Assembly (NCBI GenBank): GCA_036872755.1
Contig: JAVHNS010000005.1
Span: forward strand, 1,116,001-1,180,000
From: Orbilia blumenaviensis
Lineage: Eukaryota > Ascomycota > Orbiliomycetes > Orbiliales > Orbiliaceae
Reading direction: 5' to 3'
DNA: 64,000 nucleotides
In this document: in pieces, positions 37,010 to 49,021 of the stretch
Numbering within the stretch: position 1 is the first letter of the stretch
How the letters are laid out: each line of letters starts with the position of its first letter
Translations under genes and position numbers: made by a program
Notes under the pieces: model-generated
The model's input: the letters and a program-made list of their open reading frames with translations, nothing else
Database searches by the model: none
Told to the model about the DNA's origin: nothing

Positions 37010-38292
37010 CTAATTAACTAGATCATGATATTCCCGTCGAAAACCTGACGTTCGCCTACCCGCGCTACGACAACTCTCAATGTCTTGTTATACTCGGTTG
37101 GAACGGTTTTCTCCCGGACAAAACAAGGCTGACGATCTACTTGACACTTCAGAGACGGAAAGGGTCAGAGAGAGCCGTTCGTGGTGCAGCTTGCGCCGCT
37201 CTTGGGGGCTGGCGAAAAACTCAGTCCACCGCAAATCGACAAAACGCGACAGCAAACGCAGAATGCCTCTAATCATGATTTTATAATCCTGCACCATATT
37301 GAACCAGAATGGTTAGTACAAACGATAGGCGACATGCAAAACCCCGTTCGATACTTATTATCTTCTTACGGACGGCCGCTGGCTCACCGGAGAAAGCGGC
37401 GCAATCATGATCTCGGTATATCATGATCAGGGCCCACAGTCAAGCGGAGAGTGCAGCGTGGTGGCGACCTTAGCTAGCAGCCGCAAGGCCAGTCGTCTAC
37501 CATGGCGCTGTCGACACCTGCTGCGCATAGTCAGCTAAAGACACGTCGATGCTGTGTTCAACCTACTATCATGATTGTGAACTCGAACTTTACGGGCTTA
37601 TTGGAAGTTGACAAATTGGTTGTTTGAAAATTGAGTCCTATGGCTATGCACAATAGATGCAATCAGTCATGCATTCGCAGCCTAGTGTGGCCGACGTTCA
37701 ATTGACTGAATTGTTAACCTAGACGTGCAGACGTCTCATACTGACAATTGGGCGACGCTAGATATTGCACCGACACACCAAGGCAGGATACAAGGCTAGT
37801 TGTGATGCTGGGAAGAGCATATTGATATCGATATCAAGCGGACCGCCTGACGCAGGGGGGAATCTGATTTCCCACGGCGCATTACCAGCGATCCAGATGC
37901 ATGTTAGTTTAAACGATTTTGGTTGGCATATTGCACCATGAAAATTATGGTGTGGTACGGTATGGCAATCACGTGACCAAGATCAAAGGTTTGAATGGGG
38001 GTGTGGCATTAGTAATCTATAGCCACATCTACCATCAATAACTTACAAAATCTTAGTATACTATCCTACGAAGAGCTTCCTGCCATCTAATATTGGAAAC
38101 GGAGCTAGCTTCAAGAGCATTTTATGCTGGGTGATGTGGTTTGCAGGAATTCGTGTCGTCACCCAAGCAAACAGCAACCCCGCCGACGTGTATCACCAAA
38201 CCCGCTTTCATTTAAACTTCACCACCCCATAAGCCTCAATCTACCCGTCAAGACTTCGCCAGCGACACCGTCTATTACCATAGCCCCCCAAG

Positions 38293-38952
38293 ATGCCGAC
38301 AACATACACCCCGCCCTTCATCTTTACTGCCGCTCACACCCTCGGCACACTATCTCTCACCGGTCTGAGTGCTCTAATGCTGACGAACCCTCAGCTCTAC
38401 CACAAGCACATCCTCCGCTCGGTCAACCCCTCGACGACCGACCTCTTCATCTCCACCCAATTCACAAACTCGACTCAGGAAGTTCTACAAACCACAATCC
38501 AATCTTCTGGAATTTTTCTTCTTTCGACCTCTATCGGCCTCTTCGCTACTAGAAACCACTACCCTTCGTCATTCATCCTCCTAAGCACCGTTTCACTTGG
38601 TGTGGCAGCCGGCCACGCCTATCTCCTCCGCCCCATAATCACAAACGGTATTCTACGGAGAGCATGGCTCGAAGAAACAGAGAGAGTGACAAAGATGGGT
38701 GTTGTGGTCGGAGTGAATGCCTTAACGTTCCTAATCGGTCTTTGGGCTGGGCTAAGCTATGGCGGCTGGCCATGGTACGCTGAAAGGATGTTCTTCAGCG
38801 CGCCGGTAGTTAGTTCCTCCAGTCAAAGTTTCAGCGGGAACGCCGACGATTTCGACCTCGAGGGAGTAGTGAACGTGTTTGTGAAGGGGGCTGTCGAGTT
38901 GGCTGGCGGAGTCGGTGGCATTCTCCAGGGCGTGTTAGCGGCGTCATCATGA
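38293..38952 (+). CDS. Small multi-pass membrane protein of unknown function
   Basis: Single exon, 219 residues, ATG preceded by CAAG. Hydrophobic segments lie at about residues 9-29 (FIFTAAHTLGTLSLTGLSAL), 70-86, 91-113 and 135-157, so four membrane passes are likely. A short loop holds RRAWLEETERV. The C-terminal 55 residues are soluble or amphipathic (VVNVFVKGAVELAGGVGGILQ). I do not recognise the family, though the layout resembles small integral membrane proteins common in Pezizomycotina and usually annotated as hypothetical. The gene points away from the spacer on its left, and its 3' end converges on the MFS transporter. The organelle cannot be told from the sequence. Confidence 0.7.
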   Translation: MPTTYTPPFIFTAAHTLGTLSLTGLSALMLTNPQLYHKHILRSVNPSTTDLFISTQFTNSTQEVLQTTIQSSGIFLLSTSIGLFATRNHYPSSFILLSTVSLGVAAGHAYLLRPIITNGILRRAWLEETERVTKMGVVVGVNALTFLIGLWAGLSYGGWPWYAERMFFSAPVVSSSSQSFSGNADDFDLEGVVNVFVKGAVELAGGVGGILQGVLAASS

Positions 38953-39396
38953 GGGAACAACGGCTCTTGAGCTCTTAGTGGCTTGCTCTAATATCCAGCT
39001 TTTTTTAATTACACTTTTAATACGGTTCAGGGTGGGGAAAGGACACGGATAGGAGGATATAGAGGAGGAGAAAGAAAAAAAAAAAAAAAGAGAAACGCCA
39101 TGAAACTCCCCGCTCATCGATGCATCGGTACTGCAGTCAGAAAACGTGAGGGCAATAGGGGGATGATAATGAATAATGAAGGTGAAGGACGACGAAACCT
39201 CCCCTCCCACGACAAAACGCTCAGATGCGACGAAGAAGTAACAACGAAATCCACCAAACCGAAAAAAAAAAAAAAAAAGAAATCCCGACTCCCGAAAACT
39301 CCGCCTAAAAGCACAAAAAATCAAGCTGCATCTCTCTCTTCTCAAAGATCAATATCTCTTCATCTCTCCAGTGTGGAACGGTCAGAATTTCGATCC

Positions 39397-41367
39397 TCAC
39401 GCACCTCTAGTCTTCCTCCTGGTCACACTGGCAACTGCCGGATTCGGACTCTCGAAGACTTCATCCAGCTCCTCCAGCGTCCGTCCTTTCGTCTCAACGA
39501 AGTACTTATAGATGACGGTCGCCTCTAAGATATCCCAGAAAATAAAGAACCCATAAAACCAGTACCCGTATGTGGCCATGGCGACCGGGGCGATAGCGGT
39601 ATTGACCTAGTTAACAGCCGTTAGCCAAACCTCCAAGCATCGGTGATTACGCCTGTTACTTACAAAGCCAGCGGTTCCAGAGGTGAAAGAAGACAATGCC
39701 ATACCCTTGGCCCTCATGTCGTTCGTCATGACTTCGGCCGGGTATATCCTGTACATAGCAGAAATCTCAGTTAGCGATATAGACTCCCCATGAACACCAA
39801 GTTCTAATTTGTAAATAATGAAATAGATTCACATACGGTTGCATGCTCGTATATCCCAGTGCGAAGACTATGCCGAAAATGTATATCCAAACTACCAGTG
39901 TGCCCGACATTATCTTGCTCTCAGTATGGGCATATACACCAGCAGCAGCTGTGATGACTGTGAGACAAACGACAAGGCCGCAAGTACACCCGAACAGCAT
40001 TTTGCGACGACCAAAAACATCATGAAGCCGGGCTCCGCTGGCAGCTGCTATCCAGCCGACGATCGCATAAATACCGTTGAGGATAAGTTTGGTGTGCGTC
40101 GAGGTGATCCCAACATCTGTGACCATTTGAGGAAGGTAGTACGACATAATCTAAATAGCATTGTCAGCAGTTTATCCAAGTCATCTCGCTCGAGGATTGC
40201 AGACGACTCACGTTGTTCCCCGAAAACTGACCAAACCAGCTCATGCAGACTAGTACGAATACCCTATATCTCCTCCCCTTTGTCCGGAACAATGTACTGA
40301 TATCAAAATAGCTAGCAGCGGTCATCAATCCACCAGAGGTCTTAAGATCCTCCACCATCTCAGAAACTTCCAAGTCCACAATGGGGTGGGTAGGGTCACC
40401 ATTTGCATGAAACCGGATGATTATATCTCGTGCCTCTTCGACCCGGTTATTGGCGATTAACCATCTTGGCGACTCCGGGACGAACATAATGCCAATTGTT
40501 ACCAATATTGGACAGATCATTTGGTACCAGATCGGAAGCTGCCAGGCAAGGTCTGTATCTGGGTGGTCCCGTTGGGAAATTACAACAGAGGTCGTCGCAA
40601 GCAGAGAACCGAAGTAGTATAGCGTATTGTACATCCCGGCGACGGTACCACGATATTTTGGAGGGGCGATTTCAATCAGGAACATGGTCGAGCCTTTGCA
40701 TGCAATTGTGGAGAAGAAACCGAGCGCGAAACGGCCGACAATGAAAGAGTGCACTATATTCCTCGTCAGTACCTTTGTTTTGAAGGAGGGGCTCAAGCAA
40801 TATAATACGTACCATCCGAAGCGTTCGCCTGTAGGAAAACAGACAGTATAACACCGATACTACCGGTCTTGATACAGAAGATTCGTCCTCTCCAGTCAGC
40901 GAGCCAGAGGAATAGTGCTCCGATCATGCCGCCCATCTACCATTCCAACATGCATCAGCATCCCAGTCCACCTACACCTTTGAATATATTTCTGGTGTGC
41001 ATACCTGAACAGAAGAAAACATCAAGCCTGTCTCCATCCCAGGTTTATCCAAACCGAAGAACTTATGAAATTCCGGTAAGGCGTTGATGTTTCCAAGCAA
41101 GCTTCCATCAAATCCGGCCATAGTTGAATCTGTTCCCCGGATTCAATTAGCGAGCCGTTTTCTGCAGAATCAAGACGTCATGGTGCAGGACATACTCAGG
41201 TACAGCAGCAAACAAATGCAATATAGTTCTTTATACCCTTTTCCCCACGGATCTGGATGGTTTTCGAACGCGGCTTCTTTGATATCACTCCGAATGGGTG
41301 TAGGGTGTCCAGACATCAGGGGCATCTTATCCTCCATCTCGTCCTCCTCAATCGGTGACATCGCCAT
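39397..41367 (-). CDS. MFS sugar porter (hexose/lactose-permease-like)
   Basis: Seven exons on the minus strand (41367-41196, 41129-41005, 40936-40813, 40753-40212, 40150-39837, 39748-39664, 39606-39397) join in phase to 523 residues, normal for the sugar porter family. The N-terminus is acidic and cytosolic; TM1 is followed by [20 protein letters not shown], the typical fungal sugar-porter loop. Further family marks are [15 protein letters not shown] in the middle loop, DVFGRRKM between TM8 and TM9, [19 protein letters not shown], and [17 protein letters not shown] after TM12. These proteins import hexoses, disaccharides or related polyols by proton symport at the plasma membrane; the substrate cannot be read here. 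The short 50-70 nt introns have normal GT-AG ends. Upstream is a 480-nt spacer before an F-box-like gene on the same strand. Confidence 0.93.
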
Positions 41368-41851
41368 TTTTAGCACAGGTTGTGTCGTTAATTTTAGGTG
41401 TTGTTTTCGCGAACCAGTATTTGCAGTGCAGGCGGGTTGAAATAAGACTTTCTTGGTAAAGAAAGGATAAATTAGTGACGCCGGTGAGAAGGTAGAAGGG
41501 ACAGCTCAATTTTGATTCCAGAGGAGGTTGGTGGTCATAGAATGCACGGAATGATAAGAAGTCAGGGCCACGAGTACATTGACCCGCGTCGTCGTTGGGG
41601 AAGTAACATTACAGGCAATCAGGGGCAATCGTGGGTGGCCCGAACTTCTGGCTAGACTTTGGTGCAACCTCAGGCGGCACCCAAAACGGCAATCCAACGG
41701 GAGCAACACGGCCACGCTACAGCCTAGCTACGATTTTCCTGCCACAGGTTGCAAGGCTGTCCAATAGTATTCGGAGGTCATGAATTAATAGCAGGTATTG
41801 AAGAAATATCATAGGTGATATTTTGCTTGGAAAATAAGGAGCAGGCTCATG
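41368..41851. other. Intergenic, promoter of MFS gene
   Basis: About 480 nt between two minus-strand genes. It should contain the MFS promoter and the 3' end of the F-box-like gene. The short open frames on both strands at 41506-41767 have no motif. Confidence 0.5.
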
Positions 41852-43708
41852 TTATCCATACAAATCGGTGTGTCCACCCGCAAGACGGTCCATGATCTCA
41901 GGATATTCGAGGGCATCGAGCCTACGGATAGTCATCCCGAGGTCATCATGTCTCACCCCGCCATCCTCTACAAGCCAATCGATGTAGTCGCCTCTTTTTT
42001 TGTTGATACTGTCTTGAATCAAAAACGCATGACCTTGCAGGATCTTTTGCGTCAATGACTCGGTACGTACCCCGAAGCAAATAATTTTCAAGGTTTCGGA
42101 TAGGTTCCCTCCCTCCTTGGCTTTTCGGAGAGCCTTGTAGACAAGGCTGAAGCATTGTTCATCATGCAGGGGGATATCCAGCCAGCTTGGGCTTCCAATA
42201 TAATTTGTATCGTGGAAATACTTTAGATTCGGAAATATGTCCTTATCAAAGATGCATGCAGGCTATAGGAACGAATTAGTATCAACGAACTTCTGAGCAT
42301 GTATGCCTAGATAAACGCTAACTTACTAGCCCACTTTCCATCTCGGAGGAAAATACCTCTAGCCCCCTACAATTCCTTCCCAACTCTTCCAATACTTTGA
42401 CCGAAAACCTCATTCCCACAAGCTTCACGTGCACTTGTTTCAACGAATCAGCATGATGCTTCAGCCCTGCCGTCCACGGAATCCCAAATTCTCGCCCATG
42501 GAAACTCGAAACGATGATCTTTGACAATCCTTTGAACGTCTCAAGATACTTTTGTAGCCCCAACCCGCTATTAGGGTGTTCTTCTAATGACGGAAAGAGC
42601 GCGTTAATATTCAATGTCGAACAACTAGAAAATAGACCTAATGCATTCCCCGCAGCGTCTTGTGTCAGGAAATTCCGAAGGGGAGAACGATGCACGACTC
42701 CACTTTTAAAGCAGAACTCAAAAAATGACTGGTCCATCTCTTTGCAATTCCATACTTTTAGTCTAGGTAACTCCAACTCCCTCTCTTCTCCTCGAAAAAG
42801 TTGCTTTTGGTTACATTTCGTGCATTTCTTCCAGTCGGTGTAAGCGTCTTGGAATACCGTTGACGAGGGGAGATCGGTAAATGGGTTGTCGAATGTATCA
42901 GTGCAACAATGAAACTCCTCCAGAGTATTTTGACAACTACTCAAGAGGGCATAGACGCAGTGATACTGCTCCGCCGAACTGCGATCTTGAACCTCAAATT
43001 TGAAATACCTGAGGCAAGGAAAGTCATAGACCGTACAGTCGTCGGCAAGATCCTCCCGTAGCGTAACCTTTAGTTGAGTAATCGTATTTTGATATTGACA
43101 TAATGCCCGAACAGTGGCAATACTAATGTCAACGGAATATAGATCCACCGCATATCTAGTATCGAAATTGAACGCTTTTAATTGACCAGAAGAGAGTCGC
43201 GTGATCAACCCTTCGATAAGATAATTGTTGAATAAAGTCTGTCCGACCTGCTTAAACTCTTTCGCTTCGTGCTCATCGATAGCAGAGCCAGTTTCAAGCT
43301 CCACATTCGGGATATGAAGACGCCATGGCCCGTAGCCAAGGGCATCTTCGCAATCTTGGTAGTAGTAATCGACTTCGATCCGGCGGACGTATTGAATCCA
43401 CTGTGGTTTTAGTCTCGCAAGTATTGAATCCGGATCCCAGGCATTTGGAGGCAAACCAATCCGTATTGCGATAATAAGTTTCTCATAAAAGAGAGGCGTG
43501 GCGAATGAATACAGCCATTTAGAAGTAAGTGCGATGCTTATGAAATCTGCAGGCGCTTCAATCTGGCCAGAACGGATTGTGACATTAATCACGGTCAGTG
43601 AAGTTCGAACTACTCATATAGCAAAAAAAGGTGCGCGAATAAGATGATCCCTACATAGGATAGGACCTGGGATATCAATTCACCAGGAAGTTGCTGAAAT
43701 GCCGGCAT
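41852..43708 (-). CDS. F-box-like / LRR-like protein A
   Basis: Three exons (43708-43655, 43562-42327, 42262-41852) give 566 residues. The N-terminus MPAFQQLPGELISQVLSY joined to IEAPADFISIALTSKWLYS is an F-box-like motif (LPxEL... then LALTSKxL...), followed by FATPLFYEKL. F-box proteins pair with Skp1 in SCF ubiquitin ligases and recruit targets through their C-terminal part. That part here has weak leucine-rich repeats (for example SGQLKAFNFDT, NTITQLKVTL, LPRLKVWNCKE, LEVFSSEM). A CTKCNQKQ pair of cysteines near the middle may bind metal. The first intron has a weak GTAGGG donor and lies inside the F-box motif, at the same place as in the F-box-like gene at 47062. The target is unknown. 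Confidence 0.75.
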
Positions 43709-45271
43709 TGTGGTCGATCTCTGGGGGCGGGGTACAGAGTTGTAATTGTGGCGTTTTACGTTGGAGTTATCTGAGATCGATATCGATGCACCAATTACAT
43801 TTCGGCTGGAAGGAACTTATGATTAGACGATACGATTCCAGATCAAGAATTCCGACCGCGACCTGCAATAGGGCATGCGAGAAGCCAAACTACACAACGA
43901 AAATACTTTTCAACCCATATACTTTGTCCACTCGAAAGTGGTTTACTAGAAGTACCCTGTATATGTCGTCGGAGCGCTAGCATCCAACAGTGGTTCGCCT
44001 TCGAACAATGCGCAATTCCGTCAACCGCCACGCACGTTCGACCGATCGCGATCCCAGCAGCCACAAAAACATTTGAATTCAACGGAATCTTCGAGTTACG
44101 TACATGTATGTACCTGCTACGGAACAACTTGATCAGAACTACATCTAGAATTTGTGGCAAATCCCATGACGACTCGAGATTAACAAATACAAGTACGGCT
44201 GTCAGACACGGCTGGGTTGCCTATACTAACCAACTCGGAGTTATATCATATCCAAAACCGGCCGGATTTATCCTTGATAGCATGCTGATTCCAATCCGGG
44301 GTTCGAACAGAACTGCTGTTCGATCGAACGTCCGAACTAGTGTTTCGAAATAAATGCGGATATCGGCGGCGTAGAGCAAAAATATGCCCTTTGATATTAT
44401 GTAGTATATACTCTTTTAATTAATCAATAGCATCAATCTGATTAAAATATATTGATATAAGACCTTAATCGAACCTAGCCCCATGTTATGACAGCTCAGT
44501 CTAAGTGCAGCTACAGAGCTTATTGAACTGGCCCACGATAAGCCTGCAAGTGCCAAGTATCATATACCCCGCAACACGTTATCACAGCCAGGCAATGCAC
44601 GCACCCCACAATGCAATGCGGATTATATAAACAGACAAAAGCGATGTCTAACCAGCCACAAATTTACATAAATACGGTAGCTTTCGTTTGGAAGTTCTCA
44701 TTTGCGATTGCCATTGGGGCTGGAGTGCATGCGCTGTCTTTGTTCGCCAAAGTGTATGCAATACCAATGCAATATCTATAGCTCCATACGTATATAGTAT
44801 CGATCGGGATATCGATGGTGTCGTAGCCATGTCAATCTAATTAATTAAATATTACATGTAGACAGGGCCATGGTGGATTTCGGTACTTCAGCCAAATGCC
44901 CATATTCACAAGGGTTTTTGTTTTAAATACACCGTTCGGCATTATCCATAGGATGTTCTCTCTGCCCTAAGAAGGACGGTACCGATAGGTTACTTTGTGG
45001 GAGCCGGGCCAGCCGCGGCTTGCAATGCAGCCAGGCGACCCACAGTTTTGGTCATAATTACCCGCGGCTTTCGGTAGCTGTCGCAGCACGCAACCCCGGA
45101 TTAACCATTCCAGCTTACTTCCATGAACCTCTTAAATATGGCGTCGATAACCACCTCCCGTCAGCTTCCTGGTAAACGATTACGTCCCATTGCCCGTCAT
45201 CAATAGACACATCTCTAAGCCCCTATTTATTATATATATAACCCACGAAAGTAGATCCTCAAGTCAAAAAA
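43709..45271. other. Intergenic between divergent genes
   Basis: About 1.56 kb between the start of the minus-strand F-box-like gene and the start of the plus-strand MaoC gene. It holds AT-rich sequence and a TTATTATATATATAACCC stretch near 45226-45243, which may be the TATA region of the MaoC gene. No gene is seen. Confidence 0.5.
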
Positions 45272-46367
45272 ATGTCGGGGCCAGGCGTCGGTTTTGAATA
45301 CCCAGAGGTGGAAGTTAGCTGGCTGAAGCGAGACCTCCTGCTCTTCGCGAATAGCATAGGATGTAAAGCTGATGAACTCCATTTTCTCTACGTATGTTGA
45401 CTTTAATTAAACATAGAGCCTTTCCTTGCACTTCGCAATTGGATCTAAACTAATTTTTGAATCAAAGGAACTTCATCCAAATTTCGCTGCCTTCCCAACA
45501 TATCCCATTATTCTTCCATTCAAGCACACTGACAAAGATGTTATCGACTTCTATGCTCGCACAAATGCTATCCCTATTCCCGGAATCCCTAAGCTGGATG
45601 CCAAGCGTGTTGTCGACGGTGAGAGGAAAATAGAGTTTCGCCGAAAGCTTCCACTCGATAGCGTTGGAAGGCAATTTTTCATGAAAAGTAAAGTTCTCGG
45701 CGTTTACGATAAGGGAAAACCGGGCACTGTAGTTGAAACCGAGTTATTACTGGTTGAGAGGGTCGGAAGCAAGGACGTTGTTTTCACCAGAGCTGTTGGC
45801 AGCGGATTCTACGTTGGACAGGGAGGATGGGGTGGCCCTAAGGGTATGATTGCTTTATTCCATGAGATACTCGAGGCTCGAGAAGTGTATCAGCTTTGCT
45901 AACTAAAATTTTGTGTAACAGGCCCTAGCACTGTTAACTTCCCTCCTCCAGAGGGCCGAGCACCAGATGCCACCTACGTCCACCCGACCAATGCCGAGTC
46001 AGCTCTCCTTTACAGACTTAACGGAGACTATAACCCCCTCCACGCCACTCCAGAGCCAGGTGCCCAGATGGGATTCGGAGGAGCAATCATGCATGGCCTA
46101 TTCTCATGGAACACCACCGCTCACGGCGTCCTCCAAACCTTCGGTGGAAGTGATCCAGCCAACATCAAGGAATTCCAGGCGAGATTTGCCAGCCCGGTTA
46201 AGCCTGGTGACACCCTTGTTACTGATATGTGGAAGATTGGAAAGCCAGAAAATGCTCCTGAAGGGTGGGAAGAGATCAGGTTCGTGACAAAGGTTAAGGG
46301 AGGCAAGGTTTGTCTCACTAACGGAAGGGCATTGGTCAAAATCTCTGCTCCAAAGAGCAAACTGTAA
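45272..46367 (+). CDS. Peroxisomal MaoC-type (hydratase 2-like) enoyl-CoA hydratase
   Basis: Three exons (45272-45391, 45468-45843, 45922-46367) give 313 residues. The layout is a double hot-dog fold: a degenerate N-terminal half (about 1-160, ending GGWGGPKGPS) and a C-terminal MaoC half. The latter carries the hydratase 2 motif YRLNGDYNPLH at 196-206, with catalytic D201 and H206, then FGGAIMHGLFS. The protein ends in SKL, a classical PTS1 signal, so the matrix of peroxisomes is the likely site. The family hydrates trans-2-enoyl-CoA to (R)-3-hydroxyacyl-CoA, a step also done by the C-terminal part of fungal multifunctional enzyme Fox2. This stand-alone form is seen in many moulds and could act in fatty-acid or side-chain beta-oxidation. 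Confidence 0.92.
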
Positions 46368-47061
46368 ATCAGCCTTCTCGTTTCCTTTACATTGATTTTA
46401 GAGGAACCATAACCCAACTTCTGCGGGCAATCGGACTTTTCGGGACTATGGTACGGCGAAATGTATTATATCACTATTTTGGAATAATAATTGGGGCTAA
46501 GCATTACGCTTCTATTGTCTGAATAATTTAAAGATTCTTATTGTTTCGCCACTGTGTGTTTTTGAGATCCAGGTAACCTTGCAACTTGATTACTCCTCCG
46601 TATTTTTACATATATCTTCATAGGTTCCTGCCTTTCATGAATATAACAATGATAGCGAAGGCTAAGACCAGATTGGAATACATAAACGCACTTTGGTAAC
46701 TAGGCTATATGTCGATGGACGCAGTTGTAATTGAGTTATACTCCATGTAAGTATGTACATAGGTACCTACCGTAGGTACCAGGTAAGTGCCTAGGTATAT
46801 ATGCATATTACAACCATCGCTCGACCATCTTTGGCCGGCCTACCTAGGTAACTAGCACCACAATTACGATTCTGCAACGTTTGACCATGACCAACACTGC
46901 TCTCGAGATCTTGCAATTTCAACCACAGCCCGACGTCTAACACTGGACATTACTTAACACCGCGTTATATTTTCAATCCAAATGTTCAAGGGTTCTCAAT
47001 CCTAAGAAACAGCATAGATATCGATTTAACCCTCAAGAAAATCAACCCATATCAGGAAAGG
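46368..47061. other. Intergenic with CCTAGG-type palindromes
   Basis: About 690 nt. It contains a perfect inverted repeat at 46762-46780 (arms GGTACCTAC and GTAGGTACC around one base) and further CCTAGG/TACCTAGGTA elements to about 46855. No coding region is seen. The right end is the promoter of the F-box-like gene at 47062. Confidence 0.55.
46762..46780. repeat. Perfect inverted repeat, 9-bp arms
   Basis: GGTACCTAC, one base, GTAGGTACC. The motif is related to the TACCTAGGTA palindromes at 36871-36880 and 46850-46860, and near 10965. All four sites are intergenic. Confidence 0.75.
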
Positions 47062-49021
47062 ATGTCTCATAGAGCTGGCGCCCCTTTAGCGTTCACGGCT
47101 CTTCCTGAGGAGATCCTTCTTCACACCCTCACCTATGTATCCCAAAATCCACAAACAACACAGCAGTACACAAAGTACACATCTCTAACAATACAACATC
47201 ACTAGGTCTCGGAATCATTAGAAGACACCCTTGCCGTATCAATCACTTGCAAAAAGCTAAATCGAATAATGAGACCGCTTTTATACGGTACCGTACTCAT
47301 TTCGCCCCGTAAGGCATCAAGCGAGTTGGGACCTGTTGATGCTCAGGCTACAATGGACAGTCTTCTATCGCAAGTCAACTTGATTGCTCCTTACATCCAG
47401 CACTTCGGACTGTGCAAGGCAGAACCCGCACTGGACCTCTCACGAGAAATTTCGAGAGAACGAGTAACGGAAGATTTAATGTTGATACTAGCTAAAATAC
47501 CGCCGGGACAACTACGTTCGCTTAGGTATGATCACAGACTGAATCCCAGAAACTTCTTCTACGCGCTGCCAGGGATCCTGCCCATTTATTAATACGCGCA
47601 TAGATGGGACGGCAATTTTTCATACCCAGAATCAATTGCAGAACATCTACAGACCTACCAAAAGAACCTTGAAACATTAATTATCGACTTATGGTGCAAT
47701 ACCTCTTATCAAGATCCCAAAAAGGTCAAATTTAGTCTTGATATCTTCGCTTTCCGGAATGTTCGCCATCTCTGCCTCTACAGCAGCAGCATGCCTTTCT
47801 CAAATGTGCAGTGGCTTTTAGCAAATATTTCCAAACTTTTAATAAACCTCAAAACTTTGGCAGTAATGAGATCAAACAGAGGCTATCACCTCTGGACGTC
47901 GACACAGCCCACTGACGAAGGGATTTATTCAAGAAGTCGAACATCGTTCGAAATCATATATCCCTTCTTGGAAACCCTCGCCTGCGATGATGATGACTTT
48001 GGTTCCCAGCTACCCCACCATTTGGGGTTAGAGAGCATTTCACAATTCCCAAATTTACGCAGTCTCTATTCCAGATTATGCTTAAGTTCACGCTGGCTCT
48101 CCAATTTCGACCCGAAAGTGCCGATTCTATTGACAACATTGGAAGTACAGGATTGTATCATGACTGTACTTTCAAAGTTCCTACTAGCTTTCCAAGGCCT
48201 GGTAAATTTAGATATAGCGGTATCACCAGGAGAGGATTATTTGGATGATGCCCCAATTTTGCACCATGCAGCAACCCTGAAGAGGTTGGTTCTATGGAAG
48301 ACCGGGCGTTTTGGTAGATCAAACCAAGGGCTGATGCCCATACCATTGCCTTTGATGAGATCTTTAGGGAAGGGGCTAGAGAGGTTGCAGGAGTTTTGCG
48401 CTCTGATACCGCAGGCTGTCAGTTTTATATCCATTAAGTTCCGATCCTAATATCACAGTCGCAACATCTTTGAAAAGGCTTTTGTTGGTTTCCTCAATCG
48501 CTAACCGAAATATTTCTGTCTAATAGGCCGATCCTTTCGCAGAGCGTCTCTTCCCGAATCTGAAACTACTTTGGCTGTATAATAATAGACCTGGACGGCT
48601 AGGTCTGGATTCTACCCTAAAGCATCCTTGGATCCCACCAACAAAACAAACGATTAGAAGCAACCCATCATGGACCCTGACGAATGGAACTTTAGAGCGT
48701 GATATTAGCTCTTACACCGAGTTAAGTATACCTTCAACCCTAAGAGCCCTTGTCATTGGACATCGTCTCAGGATAGTATGCTATTACAAATCGGATAGTA
48801 TGTACCGGCGTGACGGTCCAGGGTTTGACAGACGCCTGTACGAAAGGGTTGGGGTAAGCGATAAAACGGTTGCATGGAAGAGGGTTGGCATGAGGGATCT
48901 CGCTAGAAAATGCCCAGATCTTTTATCACCTTACGAAAACTCTCTTGGTATACCACTTGTAGAAAGGTTCGTAGATTCCTTCTATCCTGGTTTTGTTACA
49001 AATAGAGGACCAAGCTCATGA
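47062..49021 (+). CDS. F-box-like / LRR-like protein B
   Basis: Four exons (47062-47136, 47206-47525, 47604-48417, 48527-49021) join in phase to 567 residues. The F-box-like motif is LPEEILLHTLTY joined to VSESLEDTLAVSITCKKLN, followed by MRPLLYGTV. An in-frame TAA at 47590-47592 is removed by an intron with GTATGA and CATAG ends, giving the LRR-like run QLRSLRWDGNFSYP; so the gene is not broken. Later LRR-like runs are LETLIIDLW, NVRHLCLYSSS, LKTLAVMRS, LVNLDIAVS and LKLLWLY. The third intron uses a GTCAGT donor. Size, layout and the first intron position match the minus-strand F-box-like gene at 41852-43708, which suggests a common ancestor, but the sequences are far diverged. It probably recruits targets to an SCF ligase; the target is unknown. 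Confidence 0.75.

Larger units (their letters stand above)
35032..38292. other. Gene-poor spacer with homopolymer tracts and palindromes
   Basis: About 3.3 kb with no supportable gene. It holds A runs at 35550-35570 (21 nt) and 36978-37007 (30 nt), a T run at 36490-36502, an 18-nt perfect palindrome at 36761-36778 and the palindrome ACTACCTAGGTAGT at 36869-36882. Open frames such as 37080-37286 and 35899-36225 overlap frames on the other strand and lack motifs. I see no transposase or reverse transcriptase remnant. The right end (38100-38292) is C-rich leader of the next gene. Confidence 0.5.

Noticed and set aside
39075..39278. A runs at 39075-39089 and 39262-39278 as possible retroposon tails
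   Set aside because: They lie between convergent genes in purine-rich 3' sequence, and no inserted sequence is recognisable beside them.
47590..47592. In-frame TAA suggesting that F-box-like gene B is a pseudogene
   Set aside because: A well-formed intron removes it and the frame continues with LRR-like sequence for 340 more codons.
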